DNA of 64,000 bases from Micromonospora sp. RP3T (GTDB taxonomy: Bacteria; Actinomycetota; Actinomycetes; Mycobacteriales; Micromonosporaceae), in NCBI RefSeq assembly GCF_003027925.1, contig NZ_PYPS01000028.1, forward strand, positions 38,855 through 102,854. Reading direction: 5' to 3'. Below, piece after piece: positions 16,681 through 26,610 of this stretch (positions are counted from its first letter, which is position 1; each line of letters begins with the position of its first letter). The position numbers and the translations under genes are program-made. A model generated the notes under the pieces. That model had not been told where the DNA came from and made no database searches. It worked only from the letters and a program-made list of their open reading frames with translations.

Positions 16681-17748
16681 GTGGCCGACACCGCGCGGCT
16701 GGCCTGGTTCTTCGGCCGGCTCGCCATCAAGGAGCGGGTCGCACCCCGGCTGCACGTCCGGCCGCTGGTCGCCGAGCTGTTCCTCACCGACAACTGCAAC
16801 CTGCGCTGCACGAGCTGCGGCTGCTGGACCACGAACACCAAGGGTGAGCTGTCCACCGAGGAGTGGCGGGACGTCCTGCGCCAACTCGTCGCGATGCGCA
16901 TCCACAAGGTGAACTTCACCGGCGGTGAGCCGTTGATCCGGCCGGACGCGGTGCCCCTGATGGCGTACGCCCGCGAGGTGGGCGTCCGCCACCTGCACCT
17001 GAACACCAACGGCGTCCGGCTCACCCCGCCCGTCCTCGACGAGGTGCTCGCCGCCGGCGTACGCAGCTTCAACGTCTCGGTCGACGGCCCGACGGCGCTG
17101 GTGCACGACCGGATCCGGGGCCGGCTCGGCGCGTTCGAGACGACCACCCGGCACCTGCGGAACCTGATCGCGGAGCGCGACCGGCTCGGCCTGAAGGTGC
17201 GGATGAACTTCACCGTCATGCGGGACAACGTGGACAGCCTGCCCGGCATCGCGGCGCTGGCCCAGGAGCTGGGCGTGGCGCTCTACCTCAACCTGGTCAC
17301 CGACCGGACGTTCCTGTTCCGCACCGACGCGGTCACCGGGCAGACCGACGTGGCCGGCGACCGGCTCGACGCGGCGCTGGCCGAGTTGGAGGCGATGGCC
17401 CGGACGGACCAGCGGTGGTTGCCGCGCTACTCGGAGCTGCGCTACCTGCGCGGGCACTTCGACGATCTCGTGCAACGGGACCTGCCCTGCGCCGAGTCGC
17501 AGCTCAAGCTGATGGTGCACTCCCGGGGCGAGATCGGCGGCTGCTGGGCGCACGACCCGACTGCCTCGGTCCGGCAGCGCCCGATCGCCGAGATCGTCGA
17601 CGCCCCGGAGTACCGCGCCGAGCACGCGCGACTGTTCCGCAAGGAGTGCGTCGGCTGCGGCAGCAACTACAGCCTCAACCTGCGCTGGCGGCCGGGCACC
17701 TACCTGGCCGACCGGCAGTGGCGACGCGGGCGGCGCAGCCTTGTCTGA
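16675..17748 (+). CDS. Radical SAM enzyme with SPASM-like C-terminus
   Basis: A 357-aa radical SAM protein. The cluster-binding motif CNLRCTSC places Cys at 41, 45 and 48; NFTGGEPLIR supplies the SAM-binding GGE; LNTNG and NVSVDGP are later barrel strands. The C-terminal part has four further Cys (LPCAES, GGCWAHD, ECVGCGS), consistent with one auxiliary SPASM/twitch iron-sulfur cluster. Such enzymes modify peptides or sugars by radical chemistry; no small precursor peptide is evident nearby, so a sugar/lipid substrate fits the neighbours better, but this is inference. GTG 16675 follows GGAGG in the duplicated junction. Its 3' end overlaps the next gene. Confidence 0.88.
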   Translation: MSVADTARLAWFFGRLAIKERVAPRLHVRPLVAELFLTDNCNLRCTSCGCWTTNTKGELSTEEWRDVLRQLVAMRIHKVNFTGGEPLIRPDAVPLMAYAREVGVRHLHLNTNGVRLTPPVLDEVLAAGVRSFNVSVDGPTALVHDRIRGRLGAFETTTRHLRNLIAERDRLGLKVRMNFTVMRDNVDSLPGIAALAQELGVALYLNLVTDRTFLFRTDAVTGQTDVAGDRLDAALAELEAMARTDQRWLPRYSELRYLRGHFDDLVQRDLPCAESQLKLMVHSRGEIGGCWAHDPTASVRQRPIAEIVDAPEYRAEHARLFRKECVGCGSNYSLNLRWRPGTYLADRQWRRGRRSLV

Positions 17749-18520
17749 GCCGATGCGCCCGAGCCAGCCGCTGTACGACGCGCTGGCGCCCGGCTACGAG
17801 GAGCACTTCGCGGTGCCGCACCGGCGCGCGTACGACGATCTGGCGTGGGAGCGGGTCAGCGCGCTGCTGCCGCCCGACGGCCCGGTGGTGGACGCCGGCT
17901 GCGGCGTGGGCCGCTGGGCGCGACGCCTGCTCGACCTGGGCCATCCGGTGACCGGTGTGGAGCAGGCGCCGGGGATGGTCGCCGAGCTGCGTCGCCACCC
18001 GCCCGGTCCCGGCTTCACGCTCGTCGAGGGCTCGATGACGGAGGTGACGCTGCCCGCCACGGCCGGCGCGGTGCTGGCGATGGGTTCACTTCAGTACACA
18101 GCCGATCCCGAGCGGGCGGTCCGGCACCTGGCCGGCTGGCTGCGTCCGGGCGGGGTGCTGGCGGTGCTCGTCGACTCGCTGGTGGGCCTGGTGCTGGAGC
18201 TGGTCGGCGCCGGCCGGGACGACGAGGCGGTGGACCGGTTGGCCCGGCGCCGGGGCGTCTGGCGGGCCGACGGGCACGCCGCCGACCTGCACCTGCTGGA
18301 CCGCGCCCGGTTGGCGGCCGCGTTCACCGCCGCCGGCCTGGTCGAGGTCCGCGGCGTCGGGTTGCTGGTCAGCGCCGGGCCGTTGGGCCGGGCGGGGCTG
18401 GCCGGGCGGCTCGCCGCGGACCGGGACGCGCTGCTGGCGTTGGAGCGCCGGCTCGGCGACGACCCGGTCCTCGCCGACGCCGGCAAGCAACTGCTGGTCA
18501 CCGGCCGCCTTCCGGCCTGA
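17741..18520 (+). CDS. Class I SAM-dependent methyltransferase
   Basis: A 259-aa methyltransferase with motif I VVDAGCGVGRWARRLLDLGH and the adenine-loop acidic residue in GVEQAPGM, followed by LAMGSLQYTADPERAV and WLRPGGVLAVLVDS. It is different from the cluster's other methyltransferase, so two methylations (or two substrates) are expected. Translation may begin at TTG 17741, overlapping the radical SAM stop by 8 bp, or at ATG 17753; both are in frame and neither has a strong ribosome site. It ends 32 bp from the convergent fusion gene. Confidence 0.85.
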   Translation: MSEPMRPSQPLYDALAPGYEEHFAVPHRRAYDDLAWERVSALLPPDGPVVDAGCGVGRWARRLLDLGHPVTGVEQAPGMVAELRRHPPGPGFTLVEGSMTEVTLPATAGAVLAMGSLQYTADPERAVRHLAGWLRPGGVLAVLVDSLVGLVLELVGAGRDDEAVDRLARRRGVWRADGHAADLHLLDRARLAAAFTAAGLVEVRGVGLLVSAGPLGRAGLAGRLAADRDALLALERRLGDDPVLADAGKQLLVTGRLPA

Positions 18521-18552
18521 CCGCCCGGCCCGCCACCCGCTGCCGGCGAGGT

Positions 18553-20589
18553 TCAGCCCAGGCAGCGGCGCAGCGCGGCGACGACCCGTTCCGCCTGCTC
18601 CACGGTGAGTTCCGACGACATCGGCAGCGCGAGCGCCTCGGCGTCCAGCCGGTCGGTCACCGGCAGCCGTTCGCCCCCGCCGAGCGGGCCGCGGTGGATC
18701 GCCGCGAAGTAGGGCTTGGTCTGCACGCCGAGCGCGGCCAGCGCGTCCGCCACCCGGTCCCGGTCGGCGATCCGGGCCACCCAGTGCACCCAGCAGTGCC
18801 GGTCCCCCGGGCGGACCTGCTGGAACTCCACCGGCAGGGTGCGGGCGGCGGCGGCGTACACCTCGGCCACCTCGCCCCGCCGGCGGACCAGCGTGTCCAG
18901 CTCCGCGAGCTGGTCGACCGCGACGACGGCGTGCAGCTCGTTCATCAGCTCGGAGCGGGTCCAGCCGGCCGGCGCGGCGAGCACCGCCTCGGCGGCGTCG
19001 GCGGGCAGCACCAGGGCGCCGCCGGCCCCACCGGCGGAGACCACCTTGGCGAAGCTCATCGAGTACGAGTGGGCCAGCGCCTGCTGTGCCACCGGGCGGC
19101 CCCGGTGCAGGCTGCCGAGGGCGGCGGCGGAGTCGGCCAGCAGCGCCACGCCGGCGGGGTCGCAGACCGCCCGCAGGGCCGGGTAGTCGCACGGATTGCC
19201 GAACGTGTCCACGCCGAGCACCAGGCGTACGCCACCCCGCGCGACGGCGCTGGCGACGGCCGCCGGGTCGAGCGTCCACGTCGCGGCGTCCACGTCGACG
19301 AAGCGCAGCGCGTACCCGAGTTGGACCAGGATCTCCGCCGTCGCGGGGAACGTGTACGACGGCAGCACCGCCACGTCGCCGGGGCGGGCCGGGCCGACGG
19401 TGGCGGCCACCATGATCCGTAGTGCGGCGGTGCCGGACGCGGTGACCAGCACCCGGTGGTCGTCGTCGAGTTCCAGCTCCTTGCCCAGTCGTTCGGTCAG
19501 CTCCCGCGTCCACCGGTTGCCGTGTTTGACCTCGCCGCTGGCGAGCGCCGCCTGCTGGCGGTCGGCCACCAGGTCGGGGTGGGCGGGCGGCGGCGGCACG
19601 ACGACCGGCAGCGGCGGCCGGAACACGGGTGCCCGGTCGGCGTCCACCGCGGCGACCAGTTCCGCCAGGCGCGGGCGGAGCGGCGGCACGCGGTGGCCGG
19701 CGGCGGTCAGCTTGTCGGTGACCACCAGACCGGAGCTGTCCGGCGTACGCCGGGGTGTGGTCAGCAGCGGCGCCGACGACCCGCACAGGTCACGGATCCA
19801 GGTGGCGAGGTCGGCCAGGGACACCGGCTCCCCGCCGACGTTCCAGACGCCGGGGCCGATCCCGTCGAGCAGCATCCGGGCGAGGGCGTCGGCGGGCAGG
19901 AAGCTGCGTACGGCGTCCGCGGTGACCGGCAGCGGCAGCCCCTGGCGGGCCCGGCGGACCAGCCGGGTGGCGACCCGGTGCTGTCCCGCGCCGAAGGCGT
20001 TCGCGAGCCGGAGCACGGTCAGCCGGTCGGGGTCGACCGCGCCGGCGACGAGCCGTTCCTGGGCGAGCTTCGCCATCGCGTACGTCCACCGGCCGGTCGG
20101 GTCGGCGTCGGCCATGGCCCGGGCCAGCGGGGCGGCCCGCCAGGGCGGGCAGGGCGTCCTGGCCAGGTCGCGGGCGGCGGCGCACCAGCCGTCGATCTCC
20201 TCGACGGACCACGGCAGGTCGGGTGCGGTCTCCTCGGTGAGCGGACCGGCGGCGGCGCCGTACACCTCGACGGAGGAGGTGAGCATCACCTGGCGTCCGG
20301 CCAGCCGGGGCAGCAGCCGGGCGGTGCTGATCGCGTTGTCGAGCGGCAGCGTCCAGGGCCGGCGGGGGCGCGGCTCGCTGGCGCCGAGCAGCACCACGAC
20401 GGGGCCGGGCGGCAGCTCGGGCGGGTCGTCGACAAGCAGGTCGACGCGGATCCAGTCGGGTGCGCCGGTGTTCGTGCCGGCCGGCGGATGCCGGTCCACG
20501 ACTGTCACCCGCGCGCCGGCGGCCAGCAGTGCCTCGGCGGTCGCGGCGCCCAGGAAACCGGAGCCGCCGACCAGCACGAATTCATCCAT
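18553..20589 (-). CDS. Fused NAD-dependent sugar epimerase/dehydratase and DegT-type aminotransferase
   Basis: A single 678-aa frame joins two enzymes usually encoded separately. The N-terminal half (about 1-290) is an extended SDR with the nucleotide motif VGGSGFLGAA and a SSVEVYG strand; the catalytic YxxxK appears as YAMAK. The C-terminal half (about 320-678) is a DegT/DnrJ/EryC1/StrS PLP enzyme with SGTAALR, a DTFG/C segment and SFAK as the likely PLP-lysine region. A Pro-rich hinge (PPLPVVVPPPPAH) links them. Together they could oxidise/epimerise and then aminate an NDP-sugar. ATG 20589 has GGGGAGG 8 nt upstream. It converges on the glycosyltransferase cluster, a plausible user of the sugar. 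Confidence 0.87.
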   Translation of the reverse strand: MDEFVLVGGSGFLGAATAEALLAAGARVTVVDRHPPAGTNTGAPDWIRVDLLVDDPPELPPGPVVVLLGASEPRPRRPWTLPLDNAISTARLLPRLAGRQVMLTSSVEVYGAAAGPLTEETAPDLPWSVEEIDGWCAAARDLARTPCPPWRAAPLARAMADADPTGRWTYAMAKLAQERLVAGAVDPDRLTVLRLANAFGAGQHRVATRLVRRARQGLPLPVTADAVRSFLPADALARMLLDGIGPGVWNVGGEPVSLADLATWIRDLCGSSAPLLTTPRRTPDSSGLVVTDKLTAAGHRVPPLRPRLAELVAAVDADRAPVFRPPLPVVVPPPPAHPDLVADRQQAALASGEVKHGNRWTRELTERLGKELELDDDHRVLVTASGTAALRIMVAATVGPARPGDVAVLPSYTFPATAEILVQLGYALRFVDVDAATWTLDPAAVASAVARGGVRLVLGVDTFGNPCDYPALRAVCDPAGVALLADSAAALGSLHRGRPVAQQALAHSYSMSFAKVVSAGGAGGALVLPADAAEAVLAAPAGWTRSELMNELHAVVAVDQLAELDTLVRRRGEVAEVYAAAARTLPVEFQQVRPGDRHCWVHWVARIADRDRVADALAALGVQTKPYFAAIHRGPLGGGERLPVTDRLDAEALALPMSSELTVEQAERVVAALRRCLG

Positions 20590-20667
20590 CGTCGTGCCTC
20601 CCCGTGAACCGAGCACAGTATCGCGGAACGGACCGTCTGAGGGGTGTCGGATAGCGGCGGCAGAAAA

Positions 20668-20681
20668 AGTCAGGCTTGACT
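20668..20681. promoter_or_regulatory. Inverted repeat overlapping the -35 of the TetR gene
   Basis: AGTCA-GGCT-TGACT has 5-bp perfect arms. Its right half forms part of a TTGACT -35 hexamer (20676-20681), with a weak GACGCT -10 at 20699-20704 and GTG 20711 6 nt later. It is a candidate autoregulatory operator for the TetR protein. Confidence 0.45.
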
Positions 20682-20710
20682 GTTTGTTTCCCGGGCGGGA
20701 CGCTGTCCCC

Positions 20711-21325
20711 GTGCCCACCGCACCGACCCGCGTCCCGCAGCAGGAACGCAGCCGCGCCACCCAGGCCCGGCTGCTGGAGGCGACCGTCGAGTGCCTGGTC
20801 GAACACGGCTGGTCCGGCACCACGACCACTGTGGTGGCCGCCCGGGCCGGCGTCTCCCGGGGCGCCCAGCTGCACCACTACCCCACCAAGGCCGCCCTGG
20901 TCACCGCCGCCGTCGCCCACCTCGCCGAACGCCGGGCGGTGGAGCTGCGCACCGAGGCGGACGCGCTGCCGGCCGGCCCGCGACGGCTGGACCGGGTGAT
21001 CGACCTGCTCGGCGCCGCCTTCACCGGGCCGCTCTTCGTCGCCGCCCTCGAACTCTGGGTCGCCGCCCGCACCGACGCCGAGCTGCGCGACGCGCTGGTG
21101 CCGCTGGAGGCCACGGTGGGCCGGGAGATGCACCGGCTCACCGTCGAACTGCTCGGCGTGGACGAACGCCGCCCCGGCATCCGCGAGGCCGTGCAGGCCA
21201 CCCTCGACCTGCTCCGCGGGCTGGGCGTGGCCAACCTGCTCAGCGACGACTCACCCCGCCGCACCGCCCTGCTGCGGATGTGGAAGCGCCAACTCGCCAC
21301 CCTGCTCACCCCCGACGCCCCCTGA
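20711..21325 (+). CDS. TetR-family transcriptional regulator
   Basis: A 204-aa regulator. The N-terminal helix-turn-helix is clear (TTTTVVAARAGVSRGAQLHHYPTK), followed by a helical ligand-binding domain with the GAAFTGPLFVAALELWVAARTD stretch typical of actinobacterial TetRs controlling lipid genes. It starts at GTG 20711; upstream extension of the frame to 19196 is antisense to the fusion gene and not coding. It lies 24 bp ahead of the acyl-CoA operon on the same strand and most likely represses it, responding to an acyl-CoA. Divergent from it is the epimerase-aminotransferase gene, so the 121-bp gap holds both promoters. Confidence 0.88.
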   Translation: MPTAPTRVPQQERSRATQARLLEATVECLVEHGWSGTTTTVVAARAGVSRGAQLHHYPTKAALVTAAVAHLAERRAVELRTEADALPAGPRRLDRVIDLLGAAFTGPLFVAALELWVAARTDAELRDALVPLEATVGREMHRLTVELLGVDERRPGIREAVQATLDLLRGLGVANLLSDDSPRRTALLRMWKRQLATLLTPDAP

Positions 21326-21349
21326 CCGGCCCACCCGCCCGGAGGCACC

Positions 21350-22138
21350 ATGGTCGACGCGACCGCACTGCTCGCGGATCTCACCGCCGAGTCCGACCAG
21401 CTCGACGCGCTCGTCAGCGGGCTGCCACCGGAGGACTGGGCCCGGCCCACCCCGGCCGCCGGCTGGACCGTCGCCCACCAGATCGCCCACCTGGCCTGGA
21501 CCGACCACGTGGCCGGGCTCGCCGCGACCGACCCCGACGCGTTCTACGCCTCGGTGCTGTCCGCGCCCGACCCGGCCCGGCTGGTCGACGACGGGGCCGA
21601 TTCCTTCCTCGCCTCGCCGGCCGCGCTGCTGGCCCGCTGGCGGGACGGCCGCACCGCGCTCGCGGCGGCCCTGGCCGCCACCCCGGCCGGCGAGAAGCTG
21701 CCCTGGTACGGCACCCGGATGTCGCCCGCCTCGATGGCCACCGCCCGGCTGATGGAGACCTGGGCGCACGGCGAGGACGTCGCCGACGCGCTCGGTGTCA
21801 CCCGCGCCCCGACCGCCCGGCTGCGGCACGTCGCGCACCTCGGCTTCCGTACCCTCGGGCACGGCTTCGCCGCGCACGGCCGCCCGGTGCCGGCGGACCC
21901 GGTCCGGGTCGAACTCACCGCACCGGCGGGCGACGAGGTCTGGGCCTTCGGGCCGGCCGCGGCGACCGACCGGTTGACCGGGCCGGCGCTCGACTTCTGC
22001 CTGCTGGTCACGCAGCGCCGGCACCGCGCCGACCTGTCCCTGGTCGCGACCGGGCCGGTCGCCGACGAGTGGCTGGACGTGGCCCAGGCGTTCGCCGGGC
22101 CACCCGGCGCCGGCCGGGCGGCGGAGGCCCGCCCATGA
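21350..22138 (+). CDS. TIGR03084-type DinB/mycothiol-isomerase-fold protein
   Basis: A 262-aa protein with an N-terminal DinB-like four-helix metal-binding bundle (WTVAHQIAHLAWTDH supplies His residues, and METWAHGEDVADALG a further conserved His). It matches the actinobacterial family annotated as 'TIGR03084 family metal-binding protein', related to mycothiol-dependent maleylpyruvate isomerase. The C-terminal half has a small beta domain. The biochemical role is undescribed as far as I know. It recurs beside AtuA-like and acyl-CoA dehydrogenase genes. The stop overlaps the next ATG by 4 bp, so it is coupled within the operon. Confidence 0.82.
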   Translation: MVDATALLADLTAESDQLDALVSGLPPEDWARPTPAAGWTVAHQIAHLAWTDHVAGLAATDPDAFYASVLSAPDPARLVDDGADSFLASPAALLARWRDGRTALAAALAATPAGEKLPWYGTRMSPASMATARLMETWAHGEDVADALGVTRAPTARLRHVAHLGFRTLGHGFAAHGRPVPADPVRVELTAPAGDEVWAFGPAAATDRLTGPALDFCLLVTQRRHRADLSLVATGPVADEWLDVAQAFAGPPGAGRAAEARP

Positions 22139-23814
22139 GCGGGGTGCTGCGGGTCGGCAACGCGTCCGGCTTCTACGGTGACCGGTTCGCCGCCTGGCGG
22201 GAGATGCTCGACGGCGGTGAGCTGGACGTGCTGACCGGCGACTACCTGGCCGAGCTGACCATGCTGATCCTCGGTCGGGACCGGATGCGCGACCCGTCGC
22301 TGGGCTACGCGAAGACGTTCCTGCGGCAGGCGGAGGGCGTGCTCGGCACCGCGTCGGAGCGCGGGGTCACGCTGGTCACCAACGCCGGCGGCCTCAACCC
22401 GGCCGGGCTGGCCGACGCGATCCGGTCGCTCGCCACGCGACTCGGCCTCGACGTGCGCGTCGGGTACGTCGAGGGCGACGCGCTCCAGCGGCCGGACGCG
22501 CTGACCGCGAACGCGTACCTGGGCGCGTTCGGGATCGCGGCCTGCCTCGACGCGGGCGCGAACGTGGTGGTGACCGGGCGAGTCACCGACGCGTCGCTGG
22601 CGGTCGGCCCGGCGATCGCCCGGTTCGGCTGGACCCGGGACGACCTCGACGCGCTGGCCGGGGCGACCGTGGCCGGGCACCTGATCGAGTGCGGGGCGCA
22701 GGTCACCGGCGGCAACTTCAGCTTCTTCACCGAGCTGCCGGACGGCGGCCGGCGCCCCGGCTTCCCGATCGCCGAGCTGCACCCGGACGGCACGTCGGTG
22801 CTCACCAAGCACCCCGGCACCGGCGGCGCGGTCACCGTCGAGACGGTCACCGCGCAACTGCTGTACGAGGTGGCCGGGCCGGACTATCTCGGGCCGGACG
22901 TGGTGACCCGGCTGGACACGGTCCGGCTGGGGCAGGCGGGGCCGGACCGGGTACGCGTCTCCGGCGTACGCGGCACGCCCCCGCCGGACACGCTCAAGGT
23001 GGGCGTCAACAACCTGGGCGGCTTCCGCAACTCGATGACGTTCGTGCTGTGCGGGCTGGACATCCCGGCCAAGGCGGACCTGGTCCGGGGTCAGGTGACG
23101 GACGCGGTGGGCCCGGACGGGCTGGAGTTCACGCTGGCCCGCACCGACCACCCGGACGCGGCCGACACCGAGGCGGCGAGCGCGCTGCTGCACGTACACC
23201 TGCGCGACGTCGACAAGGCGCGGGCCGGGCGGGCGTTCTCGGCGGCCGCGGTGGAGCTGGCGCTGGCCTCCTACCCGGGTTGCACGCTGACCACGTTGCC
23301 CGGCGACGCCACCCCGTACGGCATCTTCACCTCGGACACCGTGCCCCAGGACGCGGTGGCGCACGTCGCGGTGCTCCCCTCCGGCGAGCGCGTGTCGATC
23401 CCCCCGCCGCTCACGACCAAGCGATTGGCGGGGCCCCCGCCTATACCGAATGCGTTAAGCGGGGCCCCCTCCTTGCACCTCACCCGGCGAGGGGCGCTGG
23501 GGGAGCTGGTGGGGGCGCGGTCGGGGGACAAGGGTGGGGACGCCAACCTCGGCGTCTGGGCCCGGACGGACGCCACCTGGTCCTGGCTGCGCGGCTGGCT
23601 GACCGTGGAGCGGCTGGCCGAGCTGCTGCCGGAGACCGCCCCGCTGACCGTGGAGCGGTACGAGTTGCCGAACCTGCGCGCGGTCAACTTCGTGATCCGC
23701 GGGCTGCTGGGGCAGGGGGTGGCCGCGTCCACCCGGTTCGACCCGCAGGCCAAGGCGCTCGGTGAGCTGCTCCGGGCCCGGGTGGTCGACCTGCCGGCGG
23801 AGGTGCCGGCATGA
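22135..23814 (+). CDS. AtuA-like (DUF1446) acyclic terpene utilisation family protein
   Basis: A 559-aa protein with the large N-terminal DUF1446 domain (GNASGFYGDR, TNAGGLNP, VTGRVTDASLAVGP, ECGAQVTGGNF) and the smaller C-terminal domain (LGELVGARSGDKGGDANLG). AtuA is essential for citronellol/geraniol catabolism in Pseudomonas, but its reaction is unknown. From memory the M. tuberculosis counterpart is Rv0976c. The linker between the domains contains an in-frame copy of a 46-bp palindromic repeat (23427-23472), translated as a Pro/Ala-rich insert. ATGA overlaps occur at both ends. The preceding open frame starting at 20791 is not coding upstream of 22135. Confidence 0.87.
   Translation: MSGVLRVGNASGFYGDRFAAWREMLDGGELDVLTGDYLAELTMLILGRDRMRDPSLGYAKTFLRQAEGVLGTASERGVTLVTNAGGLNPAGLADAIRSLATRLGLDVRVGYVEGDALQRPDALTANAYLGAFGIAACLDAGANVVVTGRVTDASLAVGPAIARFGWTRDDLDALAGATVAGHLIECGAQVTGGNFSFFTELPDGGRRPGFPIAELHPDGTSVLTKHPGTGGAVTVETVTAQLLYEVAGPDYLGPDVVTRLDTVRLGQAGPDRVRVSGVRGTPPPDTLKVGVNNLGGFRNSMTFVLCGLDIPAKADLVRGQVTDAVGPDGLEFTLARTDHPDAADTEAASALLHVHLRDVDKARAGRAFSAAAVELALASYPGCTLTTLPGDATPYGIFTSDTVPQDAVAHVAVLPSGERVSIPPPLTTKRLAGPPPIPNALSGAPSLHLTRRGALGELVGARSGDKGGDANLGVWARTDATWSWLRGWLTVERLAELLPETAPLTVERYELPNLRAVNFVIRGLLGQGVAASTRFDPQAKALGELLRARVVDLPAEVPA
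23427..23472 (-). repeat. 46-bp palindromic repeat element, copy in the AtuA-like gene
   Basis: Reading on the minus strand, two near-identical self-complementary 15-bp blocks (GC-rich, GGGGGCCCC centre) flank a 17-bp AT-richer core (TTAACG..ATTCGGTA..). It matches 28148-28193 at 43 of 46 positions in opposite orientation. It lies wholly inside coding sequence without breaking the frame. Confidence 0.9.
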
Positions 23815-24997
23815 CCATCGTGGACACCCCGGAGCGTCGCCAACTTCGCGAGCTGACCCGCGCCTTCGTCACCCGGGAGGTGCTGCCGCACCTGGCCGAC
23901 TGGGAGCGGGCCGGTGTGGTGCCCCGCTCCCTGCACGAGACAGCCGCGCGGGTCGGGCTGCTCGGCATCGGCTTCCCGGAGTCGGTCGGTGGCAGCGGCG
24001 GCGACCTGCTCGACTCGATCGTGGTCACCGAGGAGATCATCCGCTCCGGCGGCTCGTCCGGGCTGATCGCCGCGTTGTTCACGCACGGCATCGCGCTCCC
24101 GCACATCGTCGCGGCGCAGGACGAGCACCTGATCGACACGTACGTCCGGCCCACGCTGGGTGGCACGATGATCGGCGCGTTGGCGATCACCGAACCGGAC
24201 GGCGGCTCGGACGTGGCCGCCATCCGCACCTGCGCGGTCCGCGACGGCGACCACTACGTGGTGAACGGCGCGAAGACGTACATCACCAGCGGCGTCCGGG
24301 CGGACTTCGTGACCACCGCGGTCTGCACCGACTTTCCCGGCTCCGGTTCGCTCAGCCTGCTGGTGATCGACAAGGGCACGCCCGGGTTCACCGTGGGCCG
24401 GCGGCTGGAGAAGCTCGGCTGGCACTGCTCGGACACCGCCGAGCTGTCCTTCGTCGACGTGCGGGTGCCGGTGGCGAACCGGGTCGGCCCGGAGGACACC
24501 GCCTTCCTGGCCGTCATGCAGCAGTTCGCCGCCGAGCGGCTGTCGCTGGCCACGAGTGCGTACGCGACCGCGCAGCGCTGCGTGGACCTGGCGGTGCGGT
24601 GGTGCCGGGACCGTTCCACGTTCGGTCGTCCGCTCGCCAGTCGGCAGCTCGTCCGGCACCGGCTGGCCGAGATGCACACCCGCGCCGAGGCGGCCCGCGC
24701 GTACGTGCACGAGGTGGCCGAGCGGGTGGCTCGACCACTCCAGCTCGGCGCGTCCGGCGCCGCGCCGCGAGCTGGAGCAGTCGGCGGGCAGCCGGTGGTG
24801 ACCGAGGTGGCGATGGCGAAGAACGTGGCGGTGGCCGCCTGCGACCACGTGGTGGACGCCGCGCTGCAACTGCACGGCGGCTTCGGCTACCTGCGCGACG
24901 CGGAGGTGGAGCGGCACTACCGGGACGCCCGCATCCTCGGCATCGGCGGCGGCACCACCGAGATCATGAACGAGATCATCGCGAAGGGCATGGGCCT

Positions 24998-25001
<4 letters not shown>
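23811..25001 (+). CDS. Acyl-CoA dehydrogenase (isovaleryl/citronellyl-type, FadE13-like)
   Basis: A 396-aa flavoenzyme that desaturates an acyl-CoA. Visible family elements are ALAITEPDGGSDVAAI (FAD/substrate loop), VNGAKTYITSG, FGRPLASRQ and the C-terminal GGFGYLRDAEVERHYRD and GGGTTEI. The usual Glu before GTxxI is Gly here; instead E242 in AAERLSLA sits where isovaleryl-CoA dehydrogenase has its catalytic base, pointing to branched-chain substrates. About 20 residues near position 310-330 look like an insertion and coincide with a DNA palindrome (24731-24783). It overlaps its neighbours by 4 bp on both sides. Confidence 0.9.
24731..24783. repeat. In-frame imperfect palindrome inside the acyl-CoA dehydrogenase gene
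   Basis: Arms 24731-24752 and 24761-24783 pair over about 20 bp with two mismatches and a 2-nt bulge around an 8-nt centre; the arms share CTCCAGCTCG. Translated it gives a Gly/Ala/Pro-rich stretch between the family motifs AYVHEVAERVA and VVTEVAMAKN. Confidence 0.8.
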
Positions 25002-26599
<1,598 letters not shown>

Positions 26600-26610
26600 G
26601 GGGCTGACTG

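Noticed and set aside
20791..22134. Open frame running through TetR and TIGR03084 into the AtuA-like frame
   Set aside because: Only the part from ATG 22135 shows family sequence; upstream it is Arg/Pro-rich and out of frame with two clear genes.
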